Below, piece after piece: positions 34,302 to 42,579 of a stretch of 64,000 nucleotides of DNA. Source of the DNA: Sphingomonas gilva (lineage in GTDB: Bacteria; Pseudomonadota; Alphaproteobacteria; Sphingomonadales; Sphingomonadaceae). A model generated the notes under the pieces. The model was not told the DNA's origin, searched no databases, and saw only the letters and a list, made by a program, of their open reading frames with translations. The first letter of the stretch is position 1, and each line of letters begins with the position of its first letter. The position numbers were made by a program, and so were the translations under genes. The stretch covers positions 1-64,000 of the forward strand of contig NZ_QWLV01000006.1 of NCBI RefSeq assembly GCF_003515075.1, written 5' to 3'.

Positions 34302-35219
34302 TTACTGCTCGGGCAGGAAATCGGGGACCGACAGGTAGCGCTCGCCGGTGTCGTAGTTGAAGCCCAGCACGCGCTTGCCGGCGAGCTCGGGCAGCTTCTG
34401 CGCGATCGCGGCGAGGGTCGCGCCCGAGGAGATGCCGACGAGCAGGCCCTCCTCGCGCGCCGCGCGCCGCGCCATCTCCTTCGCATCGGCGGGCTCGACC
34501 TGGATCACCCCGTCGATCGCCTGGGTGTGGAGGTTGGCCGGCACGAAGCCCGCGCCGATGCCCTGGATCGGGTGCGGCCCCGGCGCGCCGCCCGAGATGA
34601 CGGGCGAGAGCGTCGGCTCGACCGCATAGACCTTCAGGTTCGGCCAGCGCTCCTTGAGCACCTCCGCGACGCCGGTGATGTGGCCGCCGGTGCCGACGCC
34701 GGTGATGATCACCTCGATCGGCGATTCGGCGAAGTCCTTGAGGATCTCGTGCGCGGTGGCGCGGCGATGAACCTCGATGTTCGCGGGATTGTCGAACTGC
34801 TGCGGCATCCAGCTGTTGTCGGTCTGCTCGACCAGTTCGAGCGCGCGGGCGATCGCCGCCTTCATCCCGCCCTCCTTGGGCGTGAGATCGAAGGTCGCGC
34901 CGTAAGCGAGCATCAGCCGGCGCCGCTCGACCGACATGCTTTCGGGCATGACGAGGATCAGCTTGTAGCCCTTGACCGCGGCGACCATGGCGAGGCCGAC
35001 GCCGGTGTTGCCGCTGGTCGGCTCGATGATCGTGCCGCCGGGCTTCAGACTGCCGTCCTTCTCCGCCGCCTCGATCATCGACAGCGCGATGCGGTCCTTG
35101 ATCGACCCGCCGGGGTTCGACCGCTCGGACTTGATCCACACCTCGGCCTCTCCGAACAGCCGCTGGACGCGGATATGCGGGGTGTTGCCGATCGTATCGA
35201 GGATGGTGTTGGCCTTCAT
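34302..35219 (-). CDS. cysK: Cysteine synthase A
   Basis: O-acetylserine sulfhydrylase; makes cysteine from O-acetylserine and sulfide with PLP. The PLP lysine is K41 ([11 protein letters not shown]). The substrate loop TSGNTG is at 68-73, and GTGGHITG binds phosphate. The length of 305 residues is normal. Its ATG overlaps the stop of the upstream MFS gene (ATGA at 35216-35219), so the two are cotranscribed. Confidence 0.95.
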   Translation of the reverse strand: MKANTILDTIGNTPHIRVQRLFGEAEVWIKSERSNPGGSIKDRIALSMIEAAEKDGSLKPGGTIIEPTSGNTGVGLAMVAAVKGYKLILVMPESMSVERRRLMLAYGATFDLTPKEGGMKAAIARALELVEQTDNSWMPQQFDNPANIEVHRRATAHEILKDFAESPIEVIITGVGTGGHITGVAEVLKERWPNLKVYAVEPTLSPVISGGAPGPHPIQGIGAGFVPANLHTQAIDGVIQVEPADAKEMARRAAREEGLLVGISSGATLAAIAQKLPELAGKRVLGFNYDTGERYLSVPDFLPEQ

Positions 35220-36499
35220 GGCTGCGCTACTCCGTGGATGGGCGGGGTTTCGAGGATGTCGGGCGGGTCGAAAGTCTTTGCAAGCCTCAACTCGGGATAG
35301 AGGCGCGACCATAGCAGGGTGACGGCGATCGCGCCCACCCCGCCGAACACCACCGCGCCGACCGGCCCGAGCAGCGAGGCGAGCAGCCCGCTTTCCGCCT
35401 CGCCCAGCTCGTTCGAGGCCGAGATGGTGAGCTGCGACACCGCGCCGACGCGGCCGCGCATCGCATCGGGCGTGTGCAGCTGGATCAGCGAGGAGCGGAC
35501 ATAGACCGACACCATATCCGCCCCGCCCGCGATCACCAGCGCGACGAAGCTCAGCCAGAAGATCTTCGACAACCCGAAGGTGAGGATCGCGAGGCCGAAG
35601 ACGACGACCGCGATCAGCATCTTCACGCCGACATTGGTCTTCATCGGCCGGAACGAGAACCACAGGGCGGTGGAGGCGGCGCCGATCCCCATCGCGGCGG
35701 CGAGGAAGCCGAGCCCGCTCGCGCCGACATGCAGGATGTCGCGCGCGAAGATCGGCAGCAGCGCGGTCGCGCCGGCGAGCAGCACCGCGAACAGATCGAG
35801 CGTGATCGTCGCCTGGACCAGCCGATTGCTGCGGACATAGGCGAAGCCATCGAGGATGCGGTGGAGCGGACGCCGGTCCTTCTGCACCGGCGGCTGCGGC
35901 ACTGGACCGATCAGGAACATCAGCCCGAGCGCGCAGACGAACAGGGCCGAGATGGTGAGATAGGCGACGTCCGGGTGGATCGCGTAGAGCAGCCCGCCGA
36001 CGCTGGGCCCGGCGATGGTTCCGGTCTGCCAGGCGATCGAGCTGATCGCGATCGCCGTGGGCAGGCTTTCGCGCGGCACCAGATTGGGCGCCAGCGCCGA
36101 ATAGGCCGGCCCCGAGAAGGCGCGCGCGATGCCGACGAACATCGCGGCGCCGAACAGGAAGGGCAGGCTGAGATCGCCGAGCCAGGTCAGCAATCCAAGC
36201 ATCGCGGCGTTGAGCGTCAGAAGCGCGGTGGTGCCGCGCACGATCCAGCGCCGATCGACGCTGTCGGCGACCAGCCCGACGATCGGGGTCAGCAGGAACA
36301 GGGGCACGAACTGGACGAGGCCGATCATGCCCAGCAGGAACGCCGCCTCACGGATCTCCATCGTCTCGCGGGCGAGGCCGTAGACCTGCCAGCCGATGAT
36401 GATCGCCTGCGCGCTGATCGCGATCGTCCCGGCGAAGCGCGACAGCCAATAGGCGCGGAAATTGGCGATGCGTAGGGGATGGAGCGAGCGGGGTGTCAT
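35216..36499 (-). CDS. MFS transporter (EntS/MFS_3-like)
   Basis: Twelve-helix major facilitator of the MFS_3 group, which includes enterobactin exporter EntS and macrolide exporters. The signature D-S-V-D-R-R after helix 2 is present, and helices are regular throughout. The start is ATG 36499 ([10 protein letters not shown]), giving 427 residues; longer frames read through element D. The gene is translationally coupled to cysK, which hints at export of cysteine, a sulfur metabolite or a toxic analogue, but the substrate is not shown. Confidence 0.87.
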   Translation of the reverse strand: MTPRSLHPLRIANFRAYWLSRFAGTIAISAQAIIIGWQVYGLARETMEIREAAFLLGMIGLVQFVPLFLLTPIVGLVADSVDRRWIVRGTTALLTLNAAMLGLLTWLGDLSLPFLFGAAMFVGIARAFSGPAYSALAPNLVPRESLPTAIAISSIAWQTGTIAGPSVGGLLYAIHPDVAYLTISALFVCALGLMFLIGPVPQPPVQKDRRPLHRILDGFAYVRSNRLVQATITLDLFAVLLAGATALLPIFARDILHVGASGLGFLAAAMGIGAASTALWFSFRPMKTNVGVKMLIAVVVFGLAILTFGLSKIFWLSFVALVIAGGADMVSVYVRSSLIQLHTPDAMRGRVGAVSQLTISASNELGEAESGLLASLLGPVGAVVFGGVGAIAVTLLWSRLYPELRLAKTFDPPDILETPPIHGVAQP

Positions 36500-36512
36500 C
36501 GGGCGGGCGGAG

Positions 36513-36543
36513 CGAAGTTCAGCATGTTCAGTGTCTGGCGCGC
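36513..36543 (-). promoter_or_regulatory. Element D, copy 2
   Basis: 31-nt element matching 6777-6807 at 29 positions; the minus strand carries CTGAACATGCTGAAC then TTCG. It lies 14 bases before the MFS start, so it overlaps the leader. Its spacing (GTTC-N5-GTTC on the plus strand) differs from the alphaproteobacterial LexA box (N7). Confidence 0.45.
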
Positions 36544-36648
36544 ATTGTGAAAAGCCCAATCACGGGACTCATCTGCGCATGCATTGCGATGAGGCACTAG
36601 GGCCGATCGATATTTGGCGCTGCAGCACCTGGGCCACGTTAAATTCCC

Positions 36649-36756
36649 CGTCACCCCGGACTTGTTCCGGGGTCCATCAAGCGGCTTGGGAAGAAATAAG
36701 AGGCGTGGACGCGACGCTCGCGGCACGATGGACCCCGGAACAAGTCCGGGGTGACG
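36649..36756. repeat. Family B repeat, copy B5
   Basis: Same inverted ends as B3 and B4 (CGTCACCCCGGACTTGTTCC and GGAACAAGTCCGGGGTGACG), with a different spacer. Confidence 0.92.
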
Positions 36757-36815
36757 GAAAAAGGTGGAATATGCTCCCAAAGCCAACTCAATCCGCCCCA
36801 GGGGAAGCGGAGGAG

Positions 36816-36840
36816 ACCCCTGCCTTCGCAGGGGCGACGG
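36816..36840. repeat. Family A half-repeat, copy A7
   Basis: Only the right palindrome CCCCTGCCTTCGCAGGGGCG-ACGG is present, without the spacer and left palindrome found in full copies. Confidence 0.7.
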
Positions 36841-36956
36841 GAAGTGCAGGGTGGCCGGGGGCGATCGTCACGCTGGCCCCATGTCATACTCGTTCGATGT
36901 AGGACAGCCTTGGACGGGAGCAAAATCGTTGCGTGCGCGCAAGGCTGCCTATCGGA

Positions 36957-37781
36957 TCAGCCTTTGAGGAAGGTGAGCAGGTCGCCCGTCAGCCGCTCGC
37001 CTTCGGTCGCGAACAGGCCGTGCGGGGCGCCGTTATATTCGACCAGCTGCGCCGCGGCGATGCCCTCCGCCGCCTTGCGCCCCGAGGTGTCGATCGGCAC
37101 GGTCTTGTCGCTGGTGCCGTGGATGATCAGCGTCGGCACGCGGAAATGCGGCAGATCGGGCCGGAAGTCGGTGGTGGCGAAGGCCTGGGCGCAGGCGAGC
37201 GTCGGTCTGCGCCCGGCCTGCATGGCGAGCCGCCACGCCCAGTCGAGCGTTTCCTCGTAGATCGGGCTGCTGATATAGCCGACGCCGAAGAAATCGTTGA
37301 AGAAGTTGCGGAAGAAATGCGGGCGGCTCTTTTTCATGCCCTCGGTCATCTGGTCGAACGTCGATTGGGGCACGCCGTCGGGATTGTCGTCGGTCTGGAG
37401 CATATAGGGCACGACCGAGGCGACCAGCGCAGCGCGCGTCACCCCCGCGCCGCCATGGCGCGACATGTAGCGCGCGACCTCTCCGCCGCCCATCGAGAAG
37501 CCGACCAGCGCGACGTCCTCGGTCGCGTCCATCTCTTCCATCACATCGGCGAGGTCGTCGGCCAGCGTGTCGTAGTCATAGCCGTGCCAGGGCTGGTCCG
37601 AGCGGCCGAACCCGCGGCGATCATAGGCGATGGCGCGGAAGCCGTTCTCCGCGAGCGCCTGCATCTGATCGTCCCAGCTGTCGGCCGAGAGCGGCCAGCC
37701 GTGGATCAGGACGACGGGGCGCCCCTCGCCCCATTCCTTGACGTAGAGATCGGTGCCGTCGCGGGTCGAGACATAGGGCAT
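36957..37781 (-). CDS. Alpha/beta hydrolase, non-heme haloperoxidase type
   Basis: Serine hydrolase of the bacterial non-heme chloroperoxidase family, in practice usually an esterase. H-G-W-P-L-S is at the oxyanion site. The nucleophile elbow G-F-S-M-G-G-G is near residue 97, the Asp in T-S-D-K-T-V-P, and the His in A-P-H-G-L-F-A-T-E. The length of 274 residues is typical. No signal peptide. A lone gene on the minus strand. Confidence 0.92.
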   Translation of the reverse strand: MPYVSTRDGTDLYVKEWGEGRPVVLIHGWPLSADSWDDQMQALAENGFRAIAYDRRGFGRSDQPWHGYDYDTLADDLADVMEEMDATEDVALVGFSMGGGEVARYMSRHGGAGVTRAALVASVVPYMLQTDDNPDGVPQSTFDQMTEGMKKSRPHFFRNFFNDFFGVGYISSPIYEETLDWAWRLAMQAGRRPTLACAQAFATTDFRPDLPHFRVPTLIIHGTSDKTVPIDTSGRKAAEGIAAAQLVEYNGAPHGLFATEGERLTGDLLTFLKG

Positions 37782-37857
37782 GGGGGCGCACTCCGGTTGG
37801 GTTTGGATTGCGCGGTGAACGCATCGCGGCGTGAGTGTTTCCCCGATATGAGCCGGA

Positions 37858-38316
37858 TCAATCCCGGCAATAGCCCTCGCTGCCGGCCACCACGACGAGG
37901 CAATCCTGCTTGCCGGCGAGCCATTTCATGCCGGTCGCGTTGCCGTCGCCGGGGGTGATGGTGACCGACTGGCCGGCGCGGGTGAGCTTCAATGTATCGC
38001 CCTCGCGCGTGGCGGTGAACTTGCCCCTGTCGTCGAGCGTGTACTGCATCTCGACGGTGTATGCGCCCGGCGTGGCGGCGGGGGTGATCTGCGCGTAGAG
38101 CCCCTCGGGCCCGGTCCAGCGGCCGGCGAAGGGATCGTCGGTCTCGGCGGTTTCGTTCGACGGCGGGATATCCTGCGGCGGCAGGATCGGCTCGGCGGGC
38201 ATCGCCGCCATCTCGTTCTCCGGCGGCAGCATCGCGGTGTTCTCCGACGTCGGCTGCTCGCCGCACGCGGCGAGCGCCAGCGCGGACAGGGGAGCGAGAA
38301 GGAGGGCGTGGCGCAT
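37858..38316 (-). CDS. Small lipoprotein, unknown function
   Basis: 152-residue lipoprotein: M-R-H-A-L-L-L-A-P-L-S-A-L-A-L-A-A-C with lipid Cys18. A Pro/Glu/Met-rich linker (about 20-60) precedes a small folded domain beginning D-P-F-A-G-R-W-T-G-P-E-G-L and containing a Cys pair (D-C-L-V-V, G-Y-C-R-D at the end). The domain resembles the lipoprotein at 43.5 kb in layout (linker, then G-R-W). Function unknown. Confidence 0.75.
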   Translation of the reverse strand: MRHALLLAPLSALALAACGEQPTSENTAMLPPENEMAAMPAEPILPPQDIPPSNETAETDDPFAGRWTGPEGLYAQITPAATPGAYTVEMQYTLDDRGKFTATREGDTLKLTRAGQSVTITPGDGNATGMKWLAGKQDCLVVVAGSEGYCRD

Positions 38317-38374
38317 ATGGGCGATTCCTGTGCTGTTGGTCGGGCCGGTCAACGCGCGGACGGCCGGGCGCGTT

Positions 38375-39247
38375 TCAATCGAGCGTATCGATGATCGCCG
38401 AGAAATCCAGCCCACCCGATCCGGCGTCGGCGAAGGCCTGGTAGAGCTCGGTCGCGCGCGTGCCCATCGGGGTGGCGACGTTCGCGCCCTGGGCGGCCTC
38501 CTGCGACAGCTTGAGGTCCTTGAGCATGAGGGCGGCGGCGAATCCGCCCTGATAGCCGCGATCGGCCGGGCTTTCGGGGCCGACGCCGGGCAGGGGGCAA
38601 TAGCTGGTCATCGACCAGCTCTGGCCCGAGGAGACCGAGGAGATGTCATAGAAGGTCTGCGGATCGAGCCCGAGTTTCCGCGCCAGCGCGAAGGCCTCGC
38701 AGGTGGCGATCATCGTCGCGCCGAGGAGCATGTTGTTGCAGATCTTGGCGGCCTGGCCCGCGCCGTTGCCGCCGGCGTGGATCACCGCCTTGCCCATCTT
38801 GGCCAGAATCTGCTCGGCTCGCTTGAAGCCTTCGGCGCTGCCGCCGACCATGAAGGTGAGCGTGCCGGCGTTGGCCGCGGCGATGCCGCCCGAGACGGGG
38901 GCATCGACCGCGACAAGACCCTTGGCTTCGGCGGCGGCAGCGACGCGTTTGGCGGTGGCGACGTCGATCGTGGAGCAGTCGATCAGGATCGCGGAGGCGG
39001 GCGCGGCGTCGAACAGGGTGGCGTAGACCTGTTCGACATGCTTGCCCGCGGGGAGCATGGTGACGATCGCCTCGGCGCCCTCGGCCGCCTCTGCGGCGGA
39101 GGCGACGGGCAGGCAGCCGGCGTCCTTGGCGCGATCGAGCGCTTCGGGCGACAGGTCGAAGGCGCGAACGTCGTGCCCCGCCCTGGCCAGGTTCGCGGCC
39201 ATGCCGCCGCCCATATTGCCGAGCCCGATGAATGCGATGCGTGCCAT
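38375..39247 (-). CDS. mmsB: 3-hydroxyisobutyrate dehydrogenase
   Basis: Oxidises 3-hydroxyisobutyrate to methylmalonate semialdehyde in valine degradation. GLGNMGGGMA (8-17) is the NAD-binding loop, V-S-G-G is at the substrate site, and the catalytic Lys is in G-Q-A-A-K-I-C-N-N. ATG 39247 gives 290 residues. GGAG just after repeat A4 serves as Shine-Dalgarno. It is last of the valine gene run transcribed from 46.2 kb. Confidence 0.93.
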   Translation of the reverse strand: MARIAFIGLGNMGGGMAANLARAGHDVRAFDLSPEALDRAKDAGCLPVASAAEAAEGAEAIVTMLPAGKHVEQVYATLFDAAPASAILIDCSTIDVATAKRVAAAAEAKGLVAVDAPVSGGIAAANAGTLTFMVGGSAEGFKRAEQILAKMGKAVIHAGGNGAGQAAKICNNMLLGATMIATCEAFALARKLGLDPQTFYDISSVSSGQSWSMTSYCPLPGVGPESPADRGYQGGFAAALMLKDLKLSQEAAQGANVATPMGTRATELYQAFADAGSGGLDFSAIIDTLD

Positions 39248-39257
39248 GTCTTTACTC

Positions 39258-39348
39258 CGTCGCCCCAGCGCAGGCGGGGGCCGCTGTGTTTGTGGCACAC
39301 CGGCCGTCGCGTGTGCCGACTGAGGCCCCCGCCTTCGCGGGGGCGACG
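39258..39348. repeat. Family A repeat, copy A4
   Basis: Ends CGTCGCCCCAGCGCAGGCGG and CCGCCTTCGCGGGGGCGACG with a spacer holding TTGTGGCACAC. It begins 4 bases after the enoyl-CoA hydratase stop and ends 10 bases before the mmsB ATG. Confidence 0.9.
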
Positions 39349-39352
39349 TTTG

Positions 39353-40129
39353 TTACTTCCCCGTCCATTTCCCCGGCCGCTTCTCGACGAACGCCGCCAT
39401 GCCTTCCTTCTGGTCCTCAGTCCCGAACAGGCCGTGGAACAGCCGGCGTTCGAACCGGATGCCCTGGGCGAGCGTCGTCTCATAGGCGGCGTCGACCATC
39501 TCCTTGTTGGCCTTGACCGCGAGCGGGGCCATGCCGGCGATGGTGGTGGCGGTCCTGACCGCTTCCTCGACCAGATCGGCGAGGGGGACGATGCGGCTGA
39601 CGAGGCCCGAGCGCTCGGCTTCTTCCGCGTCCATCATCCGGCCGGTGAGGCACATCTCCATCGCCTTGGCCTTGCCCACCGCGCGGGCGAGGCGCTGCGA
39701 TCCGCCCATGCCGGGGGAGACGGCGAGCTTGATCTCGGGCTGGCCGAACTTCGCATTGTCCGCCGCGAGGATGAAGTCGCACATCATCGCCAGCTCGCAG
39801 CCGCCGCCCAGCGCGTAGCCGGCGACCGCGGCGACGATCGGCTTGCGCGTCGCGGTGATGCGGTCATAGCCGCCGAAATGGTTGGTGCCGTACATCTCGG
39901 CGAAGCCCATCGCCTGCATCTCCTTGATGTCCGCGCCGGCGGCGAACGCCTTCTCGCTGCCGGTGAGGACGGCGCAGCCCTGCGTATCTTCGGCGTCGAA
40001 CGCCTCGAGTGCGGCGATCAACTCCGCTAACACCTGGCTGTTGAGCGCGTTGAGCGCCTGCGGGCGATTCAAGGTGATCAGCGTGACGGGGCCGCGCTGT
40101 TCGACGAGGATGGTCTGGTAGTCGGGCAT
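39353..40129 (-). CDS. Enoyl-CoA hydratase
   Basis: Crotonase-family enzyme hydrating 2-enoyl-CoA; here probably methacrylyl-CoA in valine degradation. A-A-G-A-D-I-K-E-M forms the oxyanion hole. The two catalytic Glu residues lie in G-G-G-C-E-L-A-M and G-Q-P-E-I-K-L-A. The length of 258 residues is the usual single-domain size. Flanked by repeats A4 and A5; the Shine-Dalgarno GGAG lies at the repeat edge. Confidence 0.92.
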   Translation of the reverse strand: MPDYQTILVEQRGPVTLITLNRPQALNALNSQVLAELIAALEAFDAEDTQGCAVLTGSEKAFAAGADIKEMQAMGFAEMYGTNHFGGYDRITATRKPIVAAVAGYALGGGCELAMMCDFILAADNAKFGQPEIKLAVSPGMGGSQRLARAVGKAKAMEMCLTGRMMDAEEAERSGLVSRIVPLADLVEEAVRTATTIAGMAPLAVKANKEMVDAAYETTLAQGIRFERRLFHGLFGTEDQKEGMAAFVEKRPGKWTGK

Positions 40130-40138
40130 TTCATTCTC

Positions 40139-40229
40139 CGTCGCCCCTGCGAAGGCAGGGGCCGCTGGGTTTGTGGCGCACGCTTATCCGCGCTTGCCGC
40201 CTGAGGCCCCTGCATGCGCAGGGGCGACG
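40139..40229. repeat. Family A repeat, copy A5
   Basis: Ends CGTCGCCCCTGCGAAGGCAG and CCTGCATGCGCAGGGGCGAC-G. It fills the gap between the 3-hydroxyisobutyryl-CoA hydrolase stop (3 bases away) and the enoyl-CoA hydratase ATG (9 bases away). Confidence 0.92.
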
Positions 40230-40232
40230 GGC

Positions 40233-41273
40233 TTATCCGGGCGTCCACTCCTCATCGGCGGGAAGCGGCGCGAAGATCTGGTCGATGACGTGATCGCTGA
40301 CGCCCTCGGGCGTGGCGGGGTCCCACCTCGGCGCGTTGTCCTTGTCGACGATCACCGCGCGGACGCCCTCGAGGAAATCGTGGCGCTGCACGACGCGGCT
40401 GCCGACGGCATATTCCTGGCGCATCTCGTCGGCGAAATCCTGCATGCCGGCGCCGTCCTTCAGGAGCTTGAGGCTGACCTTCATCGTCTGCGGTGATTTG
40501 GTCTTGAGCGTGGCGAGCGTTTCGGCGGCGAACGCGCCGTCATCCCCCTCCAGCGCGGCGAACACCTCCTCCAGCCGGTCCAACGCGAACAGGCGGGCGA
40601 TGTCCTCGCGGTGGGTGAGGATGCGCGCCTCGCCGGGGTCGGCCGACAGATCCGTCAGCACCGTCTCGACCGCCTCGCCGCCGGCGATGCGCTGCTTGGC
40701 CTCCTCCAGCGCCGCGGCCGGGAGGAAATGCGTGGCGAGGCCGAGCGCGAGGCATTCGGCGCCGCCCAGCCGATGGCCGGTGAGCGCGAGATACTGGCCG
40801 ATGCGGTCGGGCAGGCGCGAGAGATACCAGCCGCCGCCGACGTCGGGGAACAGGCCGATGCCGGTCTCGGGCATGGCGAGGCGCGTATTCTCGGTCGCGA
40901 TCCGGTAGCGGCACGGCTGCGAGATGCCCACGCCGCCGCCCATGGTGATGCCGTCCATGAAGGCGATGGTCGGCTTCACATAGGTGAACAGCCGGTGGTT
41001 CATGCGGTATTCGGTGTGGAAGAACTGGCGCGCCTCGCCGCCGTCTTTCGCGCCCGATGCCGCCAGCATGCGGATGTCGCCGCCAGCGCAGAAGCCGCGG
41101 CCGTCGGCATGGTCGATCAGGACGCAGCGGACCGCGTCGTCTGCACGCCAGGCTTCCAGTGCCTCCAATATGCCTTCACACATCGCCGTGGTCAGCGCGT
41201 GGATCGCCTTGGGCCGGTTGAGGCGAATGCGACCGGTGGGGCCTTCGACGTGTGTGGTGAGGTCTTCGGTCAT
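40233..41273 (-). CDS. 3-hydroxyisobutyryl-CoA hydrolase
   Basis: Crotonase-fold thioesterase releasing 3-hydroxyisobutyrate from its CoA ester in valine catabolism. F-C-A-G-G-D-I (oxyanion site), M-G-G-G-V-G-I-S and the acidic pair in P-E-T-G-I-G-L-F-P-D-V-G are diagnostic. The C-terminal K-D-N-A-P-R-W-D-P block is typical of HIBCH. ATG 41273 gives 346 residues. The Shine-Dalgarno is GGGGAGGATT, the very end of repeat C5, 2-4 bases from the ATG. Confidence 0.92.
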   Translation of the reverse strand: MTEDLTTHVEGPTGRIRLNRPKAIHALTTAMCEGILEALEAWRADDAVRCVLIDHADGRGFCAGGDIRMLAASGAKDGGEARQFFHTEYRMNHRLFTYVKPTIAFMDGITMGGGVGISQPCRYRIATENTRLAMPETGIGLFPDVGGGWYLSRLPDRIGQYLALTGHRLGGAECLALGLATHFLPAAALEEAKQRIAGGEAVETVLTDLSADPGEARILTHREDIARLFALDRLEEVFAALEGDDGAFAAETLATLKTKSPQTMKVSLKLLKDGAGMQDFADEMRQEYAVGSRVVQRHDFLEGVRAVIVDKDNAPRWDPATPEGVSDHVIDQIFAPLPADEEWTPG

Positions 41274-41276
41274 GCA

Positions 41277-41421
41277 ATCCTCCCCATCGCGCAGCGAAGG
41301 GGAGGGGGACCATGACGCGCAGCGGCATGGTGGAGGGGGCGACCGCGAGCGGACCGTATGTGGCGAAACCCCCTCCACCGCCTTCGGCGGTCCCCCTCCC
41401 CCGCTTCGCGAGGGAGGATTT
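41277..41421. repeat. Family C repeat, copy C5 (two units)
   Basis: Two opposed units as in C3: ATCCTCCCCATCGCGCAGCG at the left and CCCCCTCCACCGCC, TTCGGCGG, TCCCCCTCCCCC and GCGAGGGAGGATTTTC at the right. It lies between isobutyryl-CoA dehydrogenase and the HIBCH gene and supplies the latter's Shine-Dalgarno. Confidence 0.9.
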
Positions 41422-41433
41422 TCATGTTCTTCA

Positions 41434-42579
41434 TCATTGCCGCGTCAGCTCCCGCCCGACGATCATGCGCATGACCTGGTTGGTGCCTTCGAGGATCGAA
41501 TGGACGCGCAGGTCGCGCCAGAAGCGCTCGATCGGATAATCCTGCAGATAGCCGTAGCCGCCATGGAGCTGGAGCGCGCGGTCGACCACCGCCGAGCCGG
41601 TGTCGGTGGCGAGGCGCTTGGCCATCGCGGCGAACCTGGTCTTGTCGGGCGCGTTCGCGGTCACCTTGGCGGCCGCCAGGTAGAGCAGCGCGCGCGCCGC
41701 CTCCAGCTCGGTCGCCATGTCGGCGAGCATGAACTGGGTGTTCTGAAAATCGGCTATCGGCTTGCCGAACTGCTTGCGCTCCTTCGTATAGGCGATCGCC
41801 TCGTCGAGGCAGCGCTGCGCGCCGCCCAGCGAGCAGGCGCCGATGTTGAGGCGGCCGCCGTCCAGCCCCATCATCGCGATGCGGAAGCCTTCGCCCAGGC
41901 CGCCGACCAGGTTCTCGGCCGGCACGCGCACCCCGTCGAAATTGACCTGTGCGGTCGGCTGCGAACGCCAGCCGAGCTTCCGCTCATTGGCGCCGAAGCT
42001 GACGCCGGGCATGTCCTTCTCGATGACGAGGCAGCTGATGCCCTTCGGCCCGTCCTCGCCGGTGCGGACCATCGTCACATAGACCTCGTTGGCGCCGCCG
42101 CCCGAGATGAACGCCTTCGATCCGGTGACGACGAAATCGTCGCCGTCGTGCACCGCCTTGGTCTTGAGCGCCGCTGCGTCGGAGCCTGATCCGGGCTCGG
42201 TCAGGCAATAGCTGGCGATCTTTTCCATCGTGACCAGCGAGGGGAGGTATTTCGCCTTCACCGCCTCCGATCCAAACCGGTCGATCATCCACGACGCCAT
42301 GTTGTGGATGCTGATGAACGCGGAGGTGGAGGGGCAGCCATAGGCCATCGCCTCCATGATCAGCGCCGCCTCCAGCCGCCCGAGCCCGATCCCGCCCGCT
42401 TCCTCGCTGACATAGATCGAGGCGAAGCCGAGTTCGGCGGACGCCTTGATCACATCGCGCGGGAAATGGTGCTTCTCGTCCCATTCCGCCGCATGCGGGG
42501 TGATGCGATCGGCGGTGAAGGCGCGCGCCATGTCCTGGATCTGGCGCTGCTCGTCGGTCAGGTCGAACTGGGTGGTCAT
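41434..42579 (-). CDS. Isobutyryl-CoA dehydrogenase-type acyl-CoA dehydrogenase
   Basis: FAD-dependent dehydrogenase converting isobutyryl-CoA to methacrylyl-CoA. The 381-residue protein has Y-C-L-T-E-P-G-S-G-S-D-A-A and F-I-S-G-G-G in the FAD domain and L-Q-L-H-G-G-Y-G-Y-L-Q-D-Y-P-I-E-R near the C-terminus, with the family's L-E-G-T-N-Q-V-M-R. Context with mmsA, mmsB, HIBCH and hydratase supports the branched substrate. Its ATG overlaps the stop of the upstream deacetylase gene (ATGA). Confidence 0.92.
   Translation of the reverse strand: MTTQFDLTDEQRQIQDMARAFTADRITPHAAEWDEKHHFPRDVIKASAELGFASIYVSEEAGGIGLGRLEAALIMEAMAYGCPSTSAFISIHNMASWMIDRFGSEAVKAKYLPSLVTMEKIASYCLTEPGSGSDAAALKTKAVHDGDDFVVTGSKAFISGGGANEVYVTMVRTGEDGPKGISCLVIEKDMPGVSFGANERKLGWRSQPTAQVNFDGVRVPAENLVGGLGEGFRIAMMGLDGGRLNIGACSLGGAQRCLDEAIAYTKERKQFGKPIADFQNTQFMLADMATELEAARALLYLAAAKVTANAPDKTRFAAMAKRLATDTGSAVVDRALQLHGGYGYLQDYPIERFWRDLRVHSILEGTNQVMRMIVGRELTRQ

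Larger units (their letters stand above)
36544..36956. other. Intergenic stretch holding repeats
   Basis: No gene seen. It contains family B copy B5, a half copy of family A (A7) and about 100 bases of unremarkable sequence on each side. Short open frames here are built from repeat sequence. Confidence 0.6.

Noticed and set aside
6777-36543. Element D as a LexA box
   Set aside because: The GTTC half-sites are 5 bases apart, whereas the alphaproteobacterial LexA site needs 7, and neither downstream gene is an SOS gene.
8594-36756. Repeat families A-C as a CRISPR array
   Set aside because: Copies are dispersed by kilobases and no regular spacer-repeat array or cas gene is present.
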